Assembly: GCA_963849105.1 (NCBI GenBank)
Contig: CAWKGD010000003.1
Location: forward strand, 62,001 to 126,000
Length of the DNA: 64,000 bases
Direction: 5' to 3'
From: CAVRXQ01 sp963849105
GTDB taxonomy: Bacteria > Actinomycetota > Acidimicrobiia > Acidimicrobiales > Bog-793
Part shown: in pieces, positions 16,887 through 25,827 of the stretch
Layout of the letters: every line of letters begins with the position of its first letter
Numbering within the stretch: position 1 is the first letter of the stretch
The notes under the pieces: model-generated
Databases searched by the model: none
Told to the model about the DNA's origin: nothing
The model's input: only the letters and a program-made list of their open reading frames with translations
Translations under genes and position numbers: made by a program

Positions 16887-18086
16887 CGACGCCACGCACG
16901 GTCTCGGTGATCGGTTCGACTGGCTCGATCGGACGCCAGGCGCTCGACGTCATCGGACGCGACCCCGAGGCGTTGCGCGTCGTCTCGATCGGCGCGAACC
17001 GATCGGTCGACGAGCTCGTCCTTCAGGCTGAGGCGTTCCGACCCGAGGTCGTCGCGATCGGCGACGCGTCGCTCGTCTCGGAACTCGCTCAGCGGCTTCC
17101 AGGAGGGATCGAGCTGCGCGGCGGTGCGGAGGGTCTGGCGTCGCTGTGCGAGTCCGCCGACGTCGTGCTTAACGCGGTCGTCGGCTTCGCCGGCCTCGGG
17201 GTCACCGTCACCGCGCTCGAGATCGCGAAGGCGGCTTGCGCTAGCGAACAAAGAGTCGCTGATCGCCGGGGCGCCGGTGGTCCAAGCTGCTCGGGCGACC
17301 GAGGGCGCAGAAATCGTGCCGGTCGACTCCGAGCACTGCGCGATCCACCAGTGCCTTGGCGATCAGCGCAACCTGCACGTCAACTCGTTTGACGGACCCG
17401 AGCCTCCCGCCGACGTCGCGCGGCTCGTCATCACGGCGTCCGGCGGTCCATTCCGGGGACGGCACCGCGACGAGCTCCGCTCCGTTAGCGTCGACGATGC
17501 ACTCGCCCATCCGACGTGGAAGATGGGTCCGAAGATCACGATCGACTCCTCAACCCTGATGAACAAGGGCCTCGAAGTCATCGAGGCACACGCGCTGTTC
17601 GGCGTCGACTACGACCGGATCGAGGTCGTCATCCATCCGCAGTCGGTCGTCCATTCGATGGTCGAGTTCTGTGACGGGGCGACGATCGCCCAGCTGTCGC
17701 ATCCCGACATGCGCCTTCCGATCGGCTACGCGCTGTCGTACCCCGACCGCTTTCGCGAACCATTCGGGGCGATCGACTGGTCGCGCCTTTCGCAGCTCAA
17801 CTTCGCGGAGCCGGATTACGAGACGTTTGCCTGCCTCGGTCTGGCGTTCGCGGCGGGCCGCGCCGGGGGTTCGGCACCGGCGTGGCTGAACGCGGCGAAC
17901 GAGGTCGCGGTGGCGGCGTTCCTCTCAGGTCGGATCGGCTGGCTCGACATCGCCTCGGTCGTCGAAGAGACCCTGGAGCGTCACGAGGAATCAAAACTCG
18001 TCGAGGTCGACGACGTGATCGCCGCGGACGCCGACGCGCGCGCCGCTGCGTCGGCGGTGATCAGCAGCAAGAGCCGCGTCGCGTGA
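16883..18086 (+). CDS. dxr: 1-deoxy-D-xylulose 5-phosphate reductoisomerase, interrupted by a one-base frameshift
   Basis: DXR converts DXP to 2-C-methylerythritol 4-phosphate, the first committed step of the MEP isoprenoid pathway. The first frame gives about 116 residues with the NADPH motif VIGSTGSIGRQALDVI and ends its homology at ALEIAK. Homology resumes one frame over at RLALANKESLIAGAP and continues through KITIDSSTLMNKGLEVIEAH and HPQSVVHSMVEF to the TGA at 18086. Dropping one G at about 17231 joins AAG to CGG and restores a normal 400-residue protein. As read, the gene is broken. Because ispG is intact and DXR is usually essential, an assembly error or a recoding event is more likely than true loss. 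Confidence 0.85.
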
Positions 18087-19420
18087 GCGAGCCAGCGACG
18101 ATCGCGAGCGGGGCCGAAAAGGCGCCGTCCAACGCGGCGGCGGTGGTTCGCCTTCTCGTCGCGGGCGCGGCGATCATTGCCATCGCCGCTTTCTTTCACG
18201 GTCTCGACGTGCTGATCGTCGTTGCCGCGCTTGTCCTCATGGTGATGCTGCACGAGTTCGGACACTTCATCACCGCGAAGGCCTCCGGGATGAAGGTGAC
18301 GGAGTTCTTCTTCGGCTTCGGACCGCGGCTGTGGTCGATTCGCCGCGGCGAGACCGAGTACGGCGTGAAGGCGATTCCGATGGGGGGCTATGTCCGGATC
18401 GTCGGCATGACCTCGCTCGAGGAGGTCGCGCCGCAAGACGAGCCGCGCAGCTACCGGGAGGCGACGTTCCCCCGCCGGCTATTGGTCGCGGTGTCGGGCT
18501 CGGCGATGCAATTCATCATCGCCTTCGTGCTGTTGTTCGTGATGATCGCCTTCACCGGCCTGCCGAGGTCGGCCCCCCTTGAAATCAGCGGGCTGACCGC
18601 GTATTCGAACCGCTCGAACCCCGCACAAGCCGCGGGCGTGCGACCCGGCGACACGCTTGTCGCGGTCGACGGTCACCACTACGCAAGCGTCACGCGTTTC
18701 ATCTCGTTCATCGAAGACCACCCGGGCGACACCGTCTCGCTGACGGTGCGCCGCGCCGGACGGCTGATGACGCTTCCGGTGCACGTCATCGACGGGCGCA
18801 CCGCCGATCTCGCGAGCGACCACGACCAACCGGAGAAGCAGGGCAACCGGCCAGTCGGCGTCATCGGTGTTGACTTGGGAGCAGATCAGCTCGTGACGAC
18901 GTCGGTGCTCGATGCCATTCCGCGATCGGGTGTGATGCTCGGCCGCGTCATCCAGGCAACCGGTGACGGCTTCGCGCAGGTCTTCTCGTTCCACGGGCTG
19001 AGCACGTTCGTCCACGAGGTCGCCACGGCACGCAACGCGCCCTCGTCTTCTTCTTCGACGGGCGGGGCATCGTCGACGCAATCGACGTCCTCGTCGCGCT
19101 CGGGCGAGTTGCTGTCGCTGCCGGGAGCCGTCGACATCGCCGCGCAGGCGCTGCGCAACAACGTCTCGGAGCTGCTCTACATCCTCGTCGCGATCAACCT
19201 GTTCGTCGGAATGGCGAACCTGTTTCCGATGCTGCCGCTCGACGGCGGCCACGTCGCGATCGCCATCTACGAGCGCATCCGCTCCCGGCGCAACCGCCCG
19301 TATCACGCCGACGTCAGGAAGCTGATGCCCGTCGCCTATGCCTTCCTCGCCGCGCTGATCCTGCTCGGGCTGTCCGCGCTGTACGTGAACATCGTCCAAC
19401 CACCGTCGTTGCCGCACTGA
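18083..19420 (+). CDS. rseP: site-2 zinc metalloprotease (RseP/Rip1 family)
   Basis: This is a membrane-embedded protease for regulated intramembrane proteolysis, which in actinobacteria cleaves anti-sigma factors and other membrane proteins. The start is the GTG overlapping the dxr stop (GTGA), giving 445 residues. It shows a transmembrane segment carrying the zinc motif LHEFGHF (HExxH at 57-61) and GFGPRLWSIRRGETEYGVKAIPMGGYVRI. A PDZ domain follows (PAQAAGVRPGDTLVAVDG at about 175-195), then a Ser-rich insertion (about 315-337) and the second zinc-ligand motif MANLFPMLPLDGGH. The Ser-rich insertion is unusual. The position between dxr and ispG is the conserved actinobacterial one. Confidence 0.94.
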   Translation: MSEPATIASGAEKAPSNAAAVVRLLVAGAAIIAIAAFFHGLDVLIVVAALVLMVMLHEFGHFITAKASGMKVTEFFFGFGPRLWSIRRGETEYGVKAIPMGGYVRIVGMTSLEEVAPQDEPRSYREATFPRRLLVAVSGSAMQFIIAFVLLFVMIAFTGLPRSAPLEISGLTAYSNRSNPAQAAGVRPGDTLVAVDGHHYASVTRFISFIEDHPGDTVSLTVRRAGRLMTLPVHVIDGRTADLASDHDQPEKQGNRPVGVIGVDLGADQLVTTSVLDAIPRSGVMLGRVIQATGDGFAQVFSFHGLSTFVHEVATARNAPSSSSSTGGASSTQSTSSSRSGELLSLPGAVDIAAQALRNNVSELLYILVAINLFVGMANLFPMLPLDGGHVAIAIYERIRSRRNRPYHADVRKLMPVAYAFLAALILLGLSALYVNIVQPPSLPH

Positions 19421-19528
19421 GAAGGGACTCGACGCCGCCCTTGCGAGGCCGCTGCCCCCTCCGGCCCTAGGCTTGAGCCATTGGTGCAGCGTGGTGCGCT
19501 GGCCGGGCATCTTGTAGGAGACGCCTTC

Positions 19529-20785
19529 GTGGAAATTTCAGAGGTCATCCTGCCGAAACGTCGGCCGACGCGTCAGATTCGTATCGGGTCGGTTCCGGTT
19601 GGCGGCGGCGCGCCGGTCTCGGTGCAGTCGATGACGACGACGAAGACGGCCGACGTCGAGGGGACGCTCCAGCAGATCTACGCGCTCGCCGGCGCCGGCG
19701 CCGACATCGTGCGCTGCACGTGCAATGAGGTTGAAGCCGCCGAGGGACTCGCCCGCATCATCCCGCGCTCGCCCGTGCCGATCGTCGCCGACATCCACTT
19801 CCACGTCGAGATGGCGCTCGCCGCGCTGGAGGCCGGCGTGCAGGGTCTCCGCCTCAATCCGGGCAACCTGCGCAAGCCGGAGGAGATCAAGCTCGTCGCG
19901 AAGGAGGCGAAAGACCGCGGCGTGCCGATTCGCGTCGGCGTCAACGCAGGGTCGCTCCACCCGGACCTCTATAAGAAATACGGCGGCGCCACCCCAGAAG
20001 CCCTCGTCGAATCGGCGCGCATCGAGCTCGCCTACTTCGCCGAGGTTGACTTCGAAGACGTGAAGATTTCGGTGAAGGCGTCGAACGTTCCGCTGATGAT
20101 CGCCGCCTATCGCCTTGCCTCCGAGACGTTCGATTACCCCTTGCACCTCGGCGTCACCGAGGCGGGACCGCCGCCAGCCGGCCTGATCAAGGGAACGGCG
20201 GGCATCGCGACGCTGCTCTCGGAGGGCATCGGCGACACGATCCGCTACTCGCTCACCGCCGACCCCGTCGAAGAGGCGATCGCCGGACGCAAGTTGCTCG
20301 AGTCGCTAGGACTGCGTGAGCGCAAGGGGCTCGACCTCATCGCCTGTCCTTCCTGCGGGCGAGCCGAGATCGACGTGATCTCGGTCGCCAAGGAGGCGGA
20401 GCGGGCGCTCGAGGAGCGGAAGATCCCGCTCCAAGTCGCCGTCATGGGCTGCGTCGTCAACGGACCGGGTGAGGCGCGCGGCGCTGACCTCGGAATCGCG
20501 GCCGGCAAGCACAAGGGCCACCTTTTCATCCGGGGCAAGATCATCCGCGTCGTCCCCGAGAACGAAATGGTCGACGCGCTCGTCAGAGAGGCGGAAAAAA
20601 TCGTCTCCGAGGGGATTGACGCCCGCCTCGCCGCCGCCGATGAAGGCGCGGAGAAAGAGGCCGAAGAAGACCGTCGCGTACTCGTCGCCGAAAAGGGCGC
20701 CGACGCGAACCACTCCGAAGACGTCGTCGTGAAGATCCGAAAGCGCCTCGCAGAGTCCCAGGGTGAGGAGTCCTTGCCGAACTAG
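19529..20785 (+). CDS. ispG: 4-hydroxy-3-methylbut-2-en-1-yl diphosphate synthase
   Basis: IspG (GcpE) is the iron-sulfur enzyme that makes HMBPP in the MEP pathway. I start at the GTG at 19529, which has AGGAG 8 nt upstream and gives 418 residues. An in-frame TTG at 19481 lies 7 nt after a TAGGCT box and could be a leaderless start for a form 16 residues longer. The TIM-barrel part has VQSMTTTKTADVEGTL and ADIHFHVEMALAAL. The cluster cysteines are C273 and C276 (ACPSCGR) and C308 (MGCVVNGPGE). After about residue 370 there is an acidic, Lys-containing tail that is longer than in many homologues. Confidence 0.95.
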   Translation: MEISEVILPKRRPTRQIRIGSVPVGGGAPVSVQSMTTTKTADVEGTLQQIYALAGAGADIVRCTCNEVEAAEGLARIIPRSPVPIVADIHFHVEMALAALEAGVQGLRLNPGNLRKPEEIKLVAKEAKDRGVPIRVGVNAGSLHPDLYKKYGGATPEALVESARIELAYFAEVDFEDVKISVKASNVPLMIAAYRLASETFDYPLHLGVTEAGPPPAGLIKGTAGIATLLSEGIGDTIRYSLTADPVEEAIAGRKLLESLGLRERKGLDLIACPSCGRAEIDVISVAKEAERALEERKIPLQVAVMGCVVNGPGEARGADLGIAAGKHKGHLFIRGKIIRVVPENEMVDALVREAEKIVSEGIDARLAAADEGAEKEAEEDRRVLVAEKGADANHSEDVVVKIRKRLAESQGEESLPN

Positions 20786-20840
20786 GCGGACACCATGACG
20801 AACGCCCGCGTACTCCCAGCTCGCACCCAGAGACGGCGTC

Positions 20841-20867
20841 TACTATGCCCGCCCAGATTCAGGGGAG
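20841..20867 (+). promoter_or_regulatory. promoter and ribosome site of the CPYC protein gene
   Basis: TACTAT (20841-20846) would give a transcript start near 20853. An AGGGGAGA ribosome site (20861-20868) follows, about 11 nt before the ATG at 20879. This gene therefore has a short leader, unlike the leaderless genes nearby. Confidence 0.4.
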
Positions 20868-20878
20868 ATTGATCACTA

Positions 20879-21913
20879 ATGGCCTCGAATAGGCGCTCCA
20901 CGAAGCGCCCGAACCGTCCCGCCCAGCGCAATCAGCCCGCCCAGCGCTCTCAGAACGGACCGCGCCGTCTCGGCGGACAGCCACCTCCGCAGCGCTCGGC
21001 GAGTGCGCAGCGCCGCTACGAGCGCTCGCGCCGGGGGCGACGCAGCTCGGGACTGTCGGCGTGGTTAGGGGTCTTGGTCGTCGTCGCGGTGGTCCTCGTC
21101 TTCGTCATCGTCCACTTCGCCTCGCACTCGCCGAGCGCAAAGGGCGGCAAAAACCTCGTCCTCGCCCCGGCGTCGGTCGTCTCGGAGCTGAAGTCGATTC
21201 CCTCTTCGACGTTCAACGCGATCGGCACGGACAAGACGTCCGACCCTTTCACCGAGACAGCGAAGCAGCCGTTCCTCAGACTCGACGGCAAGCCGCAGGT
21301 CGTGTTCGTCGGTGCGGAGTACTGCCCGTACTGTGCGGTCTACCGCTGGGCGATCGTCGCCGCGCTCAGCCGATTCGGCACCTTCACCAACCTGCACCAG
21401 ACGACGTCGAATGCCGACGTCGCGCCCATCCCGACATTCAGCTACGTGGGCTCGAAGTACACGAGCAAGTACATCAGCTTCACGCCGTATGAGGTCGCGG
21501 ACCGCGAGGGCAACACGCTCCAGACGCCGCCGAAATACATCCAGTCGCTCTACGGCAAGTACGACGGGGTGGGCTCGACGAAGGCGAAGTTCAACTTTTC
21601 GTCCGGAGTCGGCTTCCCGTTCTTCGACGTCGCGAACCAGCACGTTTCCTCCGGTGCACCGCTGGTTCTCAACGATTCGATCGGTGCCGTCGCGGGCGGT
21701 GGTCCCGGCGGGTTCACCGGGATCGCCAACGCGATCGCGCATCCGACGTCAGCGACCGGAAAGGCGATCAACGCAGCCGGATTCATCGCCGCGGCGAACT
21801 TCGACACGGCGGCGATCTGCACGGTCGACGGCGGCAAGCCGGGAAGCATCTGCCAGATGTCCGGTGTCAAGGCCGCCGAGAAGGTGATGGCGGCCCAGAA
21901 GAAGGTCTCCTAA
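20879..21913 (+). CDS. DUF929-type membrane-anchored thioredoxin-fold protein
   Basis: The protein has 344 residues. It begins with a basic, Arg/Gln/Pro-rich cytoplasmic tail (1-57) and one transmembrane segment (about 60-80). The extracytoplasmic domain contains FVGAEYCPYCAVYRW, a CPYC redox pair (C149, C152) set in a thioredoxin-like context. Later segments (PTFSYVGSKYTSKYISFTPYE, FPFFDVANQHV) match the DUF929 family as I know it. The gene is followed 3 nt later by a vitamin K epoxide reductase homologue. Together they suggest extracytoplasmic disulfide formation, with the VKOR reoxidising this protein. That partnership is inferred from adjacency and motifs. Confidence 0.75.
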   Translation: MASNRRSTKRPNRPAQRNQPAQRSQNGPRRLGGQPPPQRSASAQRRYERSRRGRRSSGLSAWLGVLVVVAVVLVFVIVHFASHSPSAKGGKNLVLAPASVVSELKSIPSSTFNAIGTDKTSDPFTETAKQPFLRLDGKPQVVFVGAEYCPYCAVYRWAIVAALSRFGTFTNLHQTTSNADVAPIPTFSYVGSKYTSKYISFTPYEVADREGNTLQTPPKYIQSLYGKYDGVGSTKAKFNFSSGVGFPFFDVANQHVSSGAPLVLNDSIGAVAGGGPGGFTGIANAIAHPTSATGKAINAAGFIAAANFDTAAICTVDGGKPGSICQMSGVKAAEKVMAAQKKVS

Positions 21914-21916
21914 ACG

Positions 21917-22525
21917 ATGCCGAAGCCACCGACGGCCGCGCGGGGCCGTCGCGTCGCGGTGGCACCGCCGCCACTCGAAGTCCGTCGGCGCTTCACCTTC
22001 GGTCCGCGCGAGCCGCGCCGCCGGGTGCCCGCCGTCGATTACGACGAGACGTCGTCGTCAGTGCTCGCGAACTTCGGCGTTCGCAACATCGTCGTCTTGG
22101 TGGCATCGGTCGCCGGCATTGGCGTCGCGATGTACCTGACACTCGCGCACTTCACGGCCGGCATTCAGCTCACGTGCCCAGATACGGGTGCGATCAACTG
22201 CGAGGCGGTGACCCGAAGTCCGGAGTCGTACGTCTTTGGGATTCCTGTTTCGCTGCTCGGACTGATCTACTTCGTCGTGATGACCGGTATGGCACTCCCG
22301 ATGGTGTGGCGCTCGAAATTGCGTGTCGTTGCGCAAGCTCGCCTGGCGATGGCCGTCGCCGGCATCGGCTTTGTCTGCTACCTCGTCTACGCAGAGCTGT
22401 TCGAGATCGACAAGATCTGTCTTTACTGCACCGGCGTGCACGTGCTGACGCTGATCATCTTCGCAACGATTACGACGGGTTGGCGGCAGATGTCGACGTA
22501 CGCGACCGAGCCGTTTCGCCGTTAG
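21917..22525 (+). CDS. vitamin K epoxide reductase family protein
   Basis: This is a bacterial VKOR homologue of 202 residues, an inner-membrane enzyme that passes electrons from a Dsb-like partner to quinone. After a basic cytoplasmic N-terminus of about 50 residues there are four transmembrane segments. The loop cysteine pair is C87 and C95 (LTCPDTGAINCEAV), and the active-site pair is C168 and C171 in ICLYCTGVH. A conserved serine-containing segment, YVFGIPVSLLGLIYF, follows the loop. All expected residues are present. It lies directly behind the CPYC protein, its likely substrate. Confidence 0.9.
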   Translation: MPKPPTAARGRRVAVAPPPLEVRRRFTFGPREPRRRVPAVDYDETSSSVLANFGVRNIVVLVASVAGIGVAMYLTLAHFTAGIQLTCPDTGAINCEAVTRSPESYVFGIPVSLLGLIYFVVMTGMALPMVWRSKLRVVAQARLAMAVAGIGFVCYLVYAELFEIDKICLYCTGVHVLTLIIFATITTGWRQMSTYATEPFRR

Positions 22526-22601
22526 CGCAGTACCGGTAGTCGCCCGTTCGAATCAAGTTGCCCTTGGGCACCGGGTCGATGCACGTTGACCGAACCGCCG
22601 T

Positions 22602-23822
22602 TCACACCCTGGCGGCATGCCCATTGGGAAGGGGAGGATTCTCGGCCAGACGGGGCGTGAGCGGTACCTCCGAGATCTCTTGGGGTTCCACCACCTTGGA
22701 GTCCGCGGCGCCGATCGTCTGCAGGTCTTCAAACCGACGCGCTTGGGGGATCAAGCGGCGTTCGAACGAGCCGACGAGCTTGTTGTAGGCGTCGACACCC
22801 GACCGCAGTCGATTTCCAAGTTCAGAAAGGTGCGTTGCCACTGTACGCAGGCGCGAATAGAGCTCTTTCGCCGTGGCGGCGATCTCCTGCGTGTTGCGCG
22901 TGACAGCTTCTTGTTGCCATCCAAACGCGACTGCCTTCAACAAGGCAATGAGCGTGGTGGGGGTGGCGATGATGACGTTCTCGGCAATCGCCCGCTCAAA
23001 GATGCTCGGGTCATGCTCAAAAGCGGCGGCGAGCAACGGATCGCCCGGCACGAAGGCGACGACGAAGTCAACTGATCCTTCGTAGCCGCTCTGATAGGAC
23101 TTCTTGGCGAGCGAATCGACGTGGGATCGCAGCTGCGCCGAGTGTCTTCGCATGCATTCGTCGCGTGTTCGCTGGTCGCTCGCTGCGAGCCCGTCAAGAT
23201 ACGCATCGAGTGGAACCTTCGAATCGACGATGAGTTCCCTGTGGTTTGGCAGGTGTACGACGACATCAGGGCGCTGCCGATCTCCCGCGCCGTCCGTGAT
23301 CGTGACTTGCTCGTCAAAGTCGCAATGCTCGACCATTCCTGCGAGCTCGACAATGCGGCGGAGTTGATGCTCGCCCCAGCCGCCCCGAACTTCGGGACGA
23401 CGAAGTGCACTGATCAGATTGCCGGTCTCTCGTTGAAGAGAGGCATTTGCGGATGCAAGTTGCTCAAGTTGATTCTTGAGCTCACCTTGCAGGCGGGTGC
23501 TTGTCGTCTGGAGACTCTCGACTCGCTCTTTGTACTCTTTGAGCTGCTCGGTTACGGGGCGAACGAGTTCCGACACGACATCATTCAGTTCCGACTGCCG
23601 CCTTTCGAGCTCCTCGGTTGCCAGCCGCTTGTTGTTCTCCTCGATCTGGCGGAAAAACAATGCCGCCTGTTCAGCGGCGGACTTCGCCGAGGCTTGTGAA
23701 ACCTCGTTCATCGCTGTGCCACGAAGCTGCGTGAATCGCGCTCGCCACCACAGTGCTGCGATGATTCCGCCAACAACGACACCGATGACGAGCCCGACGG
23801 TGAGGGCTTCGGCGTTGGTCAT
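22602..23822 (-). CDS. rmuC: DNA recombination protein RmuC
   Basis: RmuC is a nuclease-like protein that limits recombination between inverted repeats. From the ATG at 23822 it has 406 residues. A GTG at 23864 would add 14. It has an N-terminal membrane anchor (ALTVGLVIGVVVGGIIAALWW), a long coiled coil (about 50-160, rich in Glu, Gln and Leu) and the RmuC core: EVRGGWGEHQLRRIVELAGM, DVVVHLPNHRELIVDSKVPLDAY, SVDFVVAFVPGDPLLAAAFEHDP and IIATPTTLIALLKAVAFGWQQE. It is transcribed toward the VKOR gene with a 76-bp gap. No strong ribosome site is seen for either start. Confidence 0.92.
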   Translation of the reverse strand: MTNAEALTVGLVIGVVVGGIIAALWWRARFTQLRGTAMNEVSQASAKSAAEQAALFFRQIEENNKRLATEELERRQSELNDVVSELVRPVTEQLKEYKERVESLQTTSTRLQGELKNQLEQLASANASLQRETGNLISALRRPEVRGGWGEHQLRRIVELAGMVEHCDFDEQVTITDGAGDRQRPDVVVHLPNHRELIVDSKVPLDAYLDGLAASDQRTRDECMRRHSAQLRSHVDSLAKKSYQSGYEGSVDFVVAFVPGDPLLAAAFEHDPSIFERAIAENVIIATPTTLIALLKAVAFGWQQEAVTRNTQEIAATAKELYSRLRTVATHLSELGNRLRSGVDAYNKLVGSFERRLIPQARRFEDLQTIGAADSKVVEPQEISEVPLTPRLAENPPLPNGHAARV

Positions 23823-24011
23823 CGGCGCACGCCGTGGCTCACGCCGGGGAACGACGTCCGGCACGAGGCTGCGAAGGTTGCGCAGCGATGGCCCAGGTCG
23901 TCGGGCGCGAACTGGAGGTCGGCGGCATGGACGAACTCGCCCGCACTCGGTCCGGTCATTGCTGGGGCAGGTTACTGATCAGCTGTCTCAGGACCGCGGA
24001 CCTGGACGAAT

Positions 24012-25700
24012 TCAGGTAAGTCCGTGACTCGACACCGTGATCGGATGGCGCCAGACGAGGATCTCGAGTCCGAATTCGGTCCAGTCGTGGATCGGCTTGC
24101 CGAAGGTCGCGACCGCGGTCAGTGGGTTCACGTTTCCGAAGTTGAGGCTGGGGTTCAACACGAGGAACTGGAAGTGATGCCCTGAGTACCAAGAGGCATC
24201 GGACTCGCGGTCGTAGCGGACGAGTGTTCCCTTCGGCGTCGCCGTGACGGCGCGGACGACGACCGCGTCGTTCGATTCGACGGTGACGATCGATGACGTC
24301 CAATAGTCTCCGAGACCATCGTGCAGGTGGTGACGCTCGAGGAAGTTTGCGACCAGCGCATAGGCGTCGCCGGGCTTCGGTTGGGCGAGTTGGTATCCAG
24401 TACCCGATGCGAGCACCCCGACGATCGCGAGCGCGACAGCGGCCGCGCCGATCGGGATCAGACGGGGCGTGACGCCGCGGGATCTCGCGAAATGGGCGGC
24501 CAGCCGGGTGGCATAACGCGCCGTGAGAATGACGCCGAAGATCAACGACGGCACGAGGTAGCGGCCGTACGCGAAATTTGGCTCGGTCGTCAGCGCCAGA
24601 AAGACGACCAGGCCGCCGATCGTTCCGAAGACGAGAAAGTCGTCCATCGTCGAGCGGCCGAGTCCCTTAGAGTTCCTCTTGTCGCCGATCGCCGCACCCT
24701 TGATGACCGCGACGACCCCGATCACGACGCTCGCCAAGATCGCGACGAGGACGACGGCGTGTCCGTACGCGAACGACGCCGGCGCGCCGCCGTTGCCGTA
24801 CTGGGGCGAACCGACACCGACGAGATTGGCGAAGTAATGCCCCGCCAGCTTGACGTTCGCTCCGAACATCATCGAGTACGTCGCGCGTGGATTTGCCTTG
24901 ATCAGTTTGAAAGCACCAAGTGCTTTCGCGATCTCCCTGACGACGAGCGCCAGCGCCAAGCTCGCCACCGCCGCCGTGGTCGACGCATTAGCAAGTGACA
25001 CCTTCCTCGTCCGCAGCGCCGCGGCGAAACCTCCCAGCAAGACCGGCACCGTTCCGAGCGCGATCACCTGCAGGTCACCGAGCGCTGCCGCTGCCAGGAA
25101 GACGACCGCGACGACCCAGCGCCAGCCGAAACGGTGGTCGCGCATCGCGGCGAAGGCGATCAGGGCGCACAGAACGGTGTCGATGTGGAGGGGTCCGCGC
25201 AAGAAGAAATAGGCGAGCAAGTGCGTCGGCAAGGCGAGGACGGCGACGACGACGGCCGCTCCGACAAGCCCGACAAGCCCGCGTTCTTCGTCCCGAGCGA
25301 TGAGGGCGCCGACGACAACAACGAGGGCGGCGATGATCGCTGGAACGAGGTGCAGGAGGTAGCCCTTGATCCCGACGATGCCGACGGCAACCGCGTAGTA
25401 GAGGGCGTCGAGCAGCCAGAACGAGTCATACGAGAGCGACCAGCCGTGCAGGCCGAGGTCCCCATGGATGATCGAGTTCCCCTCGAGAACGACGGTCGCG
25501 CCATCGGAATCGGGTAGGAATGCGTGGATCGAGACGACGTAGAGAAAAGCGCTCAGTGCGAAGAAGGCGCCGAGCGCGCAGAACGCGACGAGCAATCCAC
25601 GTCGTCTCGATCGGTCGTTCCCGGGCTCGCCGAGGTCGGTTGCACAGGCCGCCGGCACCCTCGAGGACGCGCGCCGCGAGTCCTCGAGGGTGCCCGACAT
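24012..25700 (-). CDS. polytopic membrane protein, possible GT-C glycosyltransferase
   Basis: The protein has 562 residues from the ATG at 25700. It shows about ten or eleven hydrophobic segments and a C-terminal extracytoplasmic part (SDASWYSGHHFQFLVLNPSLNFG). Just after the first membrane segment is IHAFLPDSDGATVVLEG, an acidic first-loop motif like those of GT-C mannosyl or arabinosyl transferases. That resemblance is weak and the family is unassigned. A TACGTT box ends 6 nt before the ATG, so the mRNA is probably leaderless. Its first 50 nt contain a perfect 15-bp inverted repeat. The 189 bp between this gene and rmuC hold no convincing gene. Confidence 0.65.
   Translation of the reverse strand: MSGTLEDSRRASSRVPAACATDLGEPGNDRSRRRGLLVAFCALGAFFALSAFLYVVSIHAFLPDSDGATVVLEGNSIIHGDLGLHGWSLSYDSFWLLDALYYAVAVGIVGIKGYLLHLVPAIIAALVVVVGALIARDEERGLVGLVGAAVVVAVLALPTHLLAYFFLRGPLHIDTVLCALIAFAAMRDHRFGWRWVVAVVFLAAAALGDLQVIALGTVPVLLGGFAAALRTRKVSLANASTTAAVASLALALVVREIAKALGAFKLIKANPRATYSMMFGANVKLAGHYFANLVGVGSPQYGNGGAPASFAYGHAVVLVAILASVVIGVVAVIKGAAIGDKRNSKGLGRSTMDDFLVFGTIGGLVVFLALTTEPNFAYGRYLVPSLIFGVILTARYATRLAAHFARSRGVTPRLIPIGAAAVALAIVGVLASGTGYQLAQPKPGDAYALVANFLERHHLHDGLGDYWTSSIVTVESNDAVVVRAVTATPKGTLVRYDRESDASWYSGHHFQFLVLNPSLNFGNVNPLTAVATFGKPIHDWTEFGLEILVWRHPITVSSHGLT
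25654..25694 (-). repeat. perfect 15-bp inverted repeat in the first codons of the membrane protein gene
   Basis: GGCACCCTCGAGGAC at 25654-25668 pairs with its exact reverse complement at 25680-25694 across an 11-nt loop. It spans codons 3-16 (GTLEDSRRASSRVP). In RNA this is a very stable stem starting about 6 nt from the proposed leaderless 5' end. It could be a translational control hairpin or a repressor site. There is no U-run, so it is not an intrinsic terminator. Confidence 0.8.
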
Positions 25701-25794
25701 CGCCAAAACGTATCTGGTCACGGAGTCCGCCGACCTCGGACCGATCGGAGGCGATCGTTTGTTCGGACAGACATACCTCCCGGGCGGCCTTCTG

Positions 25795-25822
25795 TAGGCT
25801 GCGAGCAGGTCATTTACAGGAG
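25795..25822 (+). promoter_or_regulatory. -10 box and ribosome site of the class III aminotransferase
   Basis: TAGGCT (25795-25800) predicts a transcript start near 25807. AGGAG (25818-25822) lies 5 nt before the ATG at 25828. The 127-bp gap holds this promoter and the divergent TACGTT of the membrane protein. Confidence 0.45.
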
Positions 25823-25827
25823 CTGAG

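Noticed and set aside
23834..24019. Possible 61-residue gene between rmuC and the membrane protein
   Set aside because: No ribosome site, no motif, overlaps both neighbours and has shadow-like composition.
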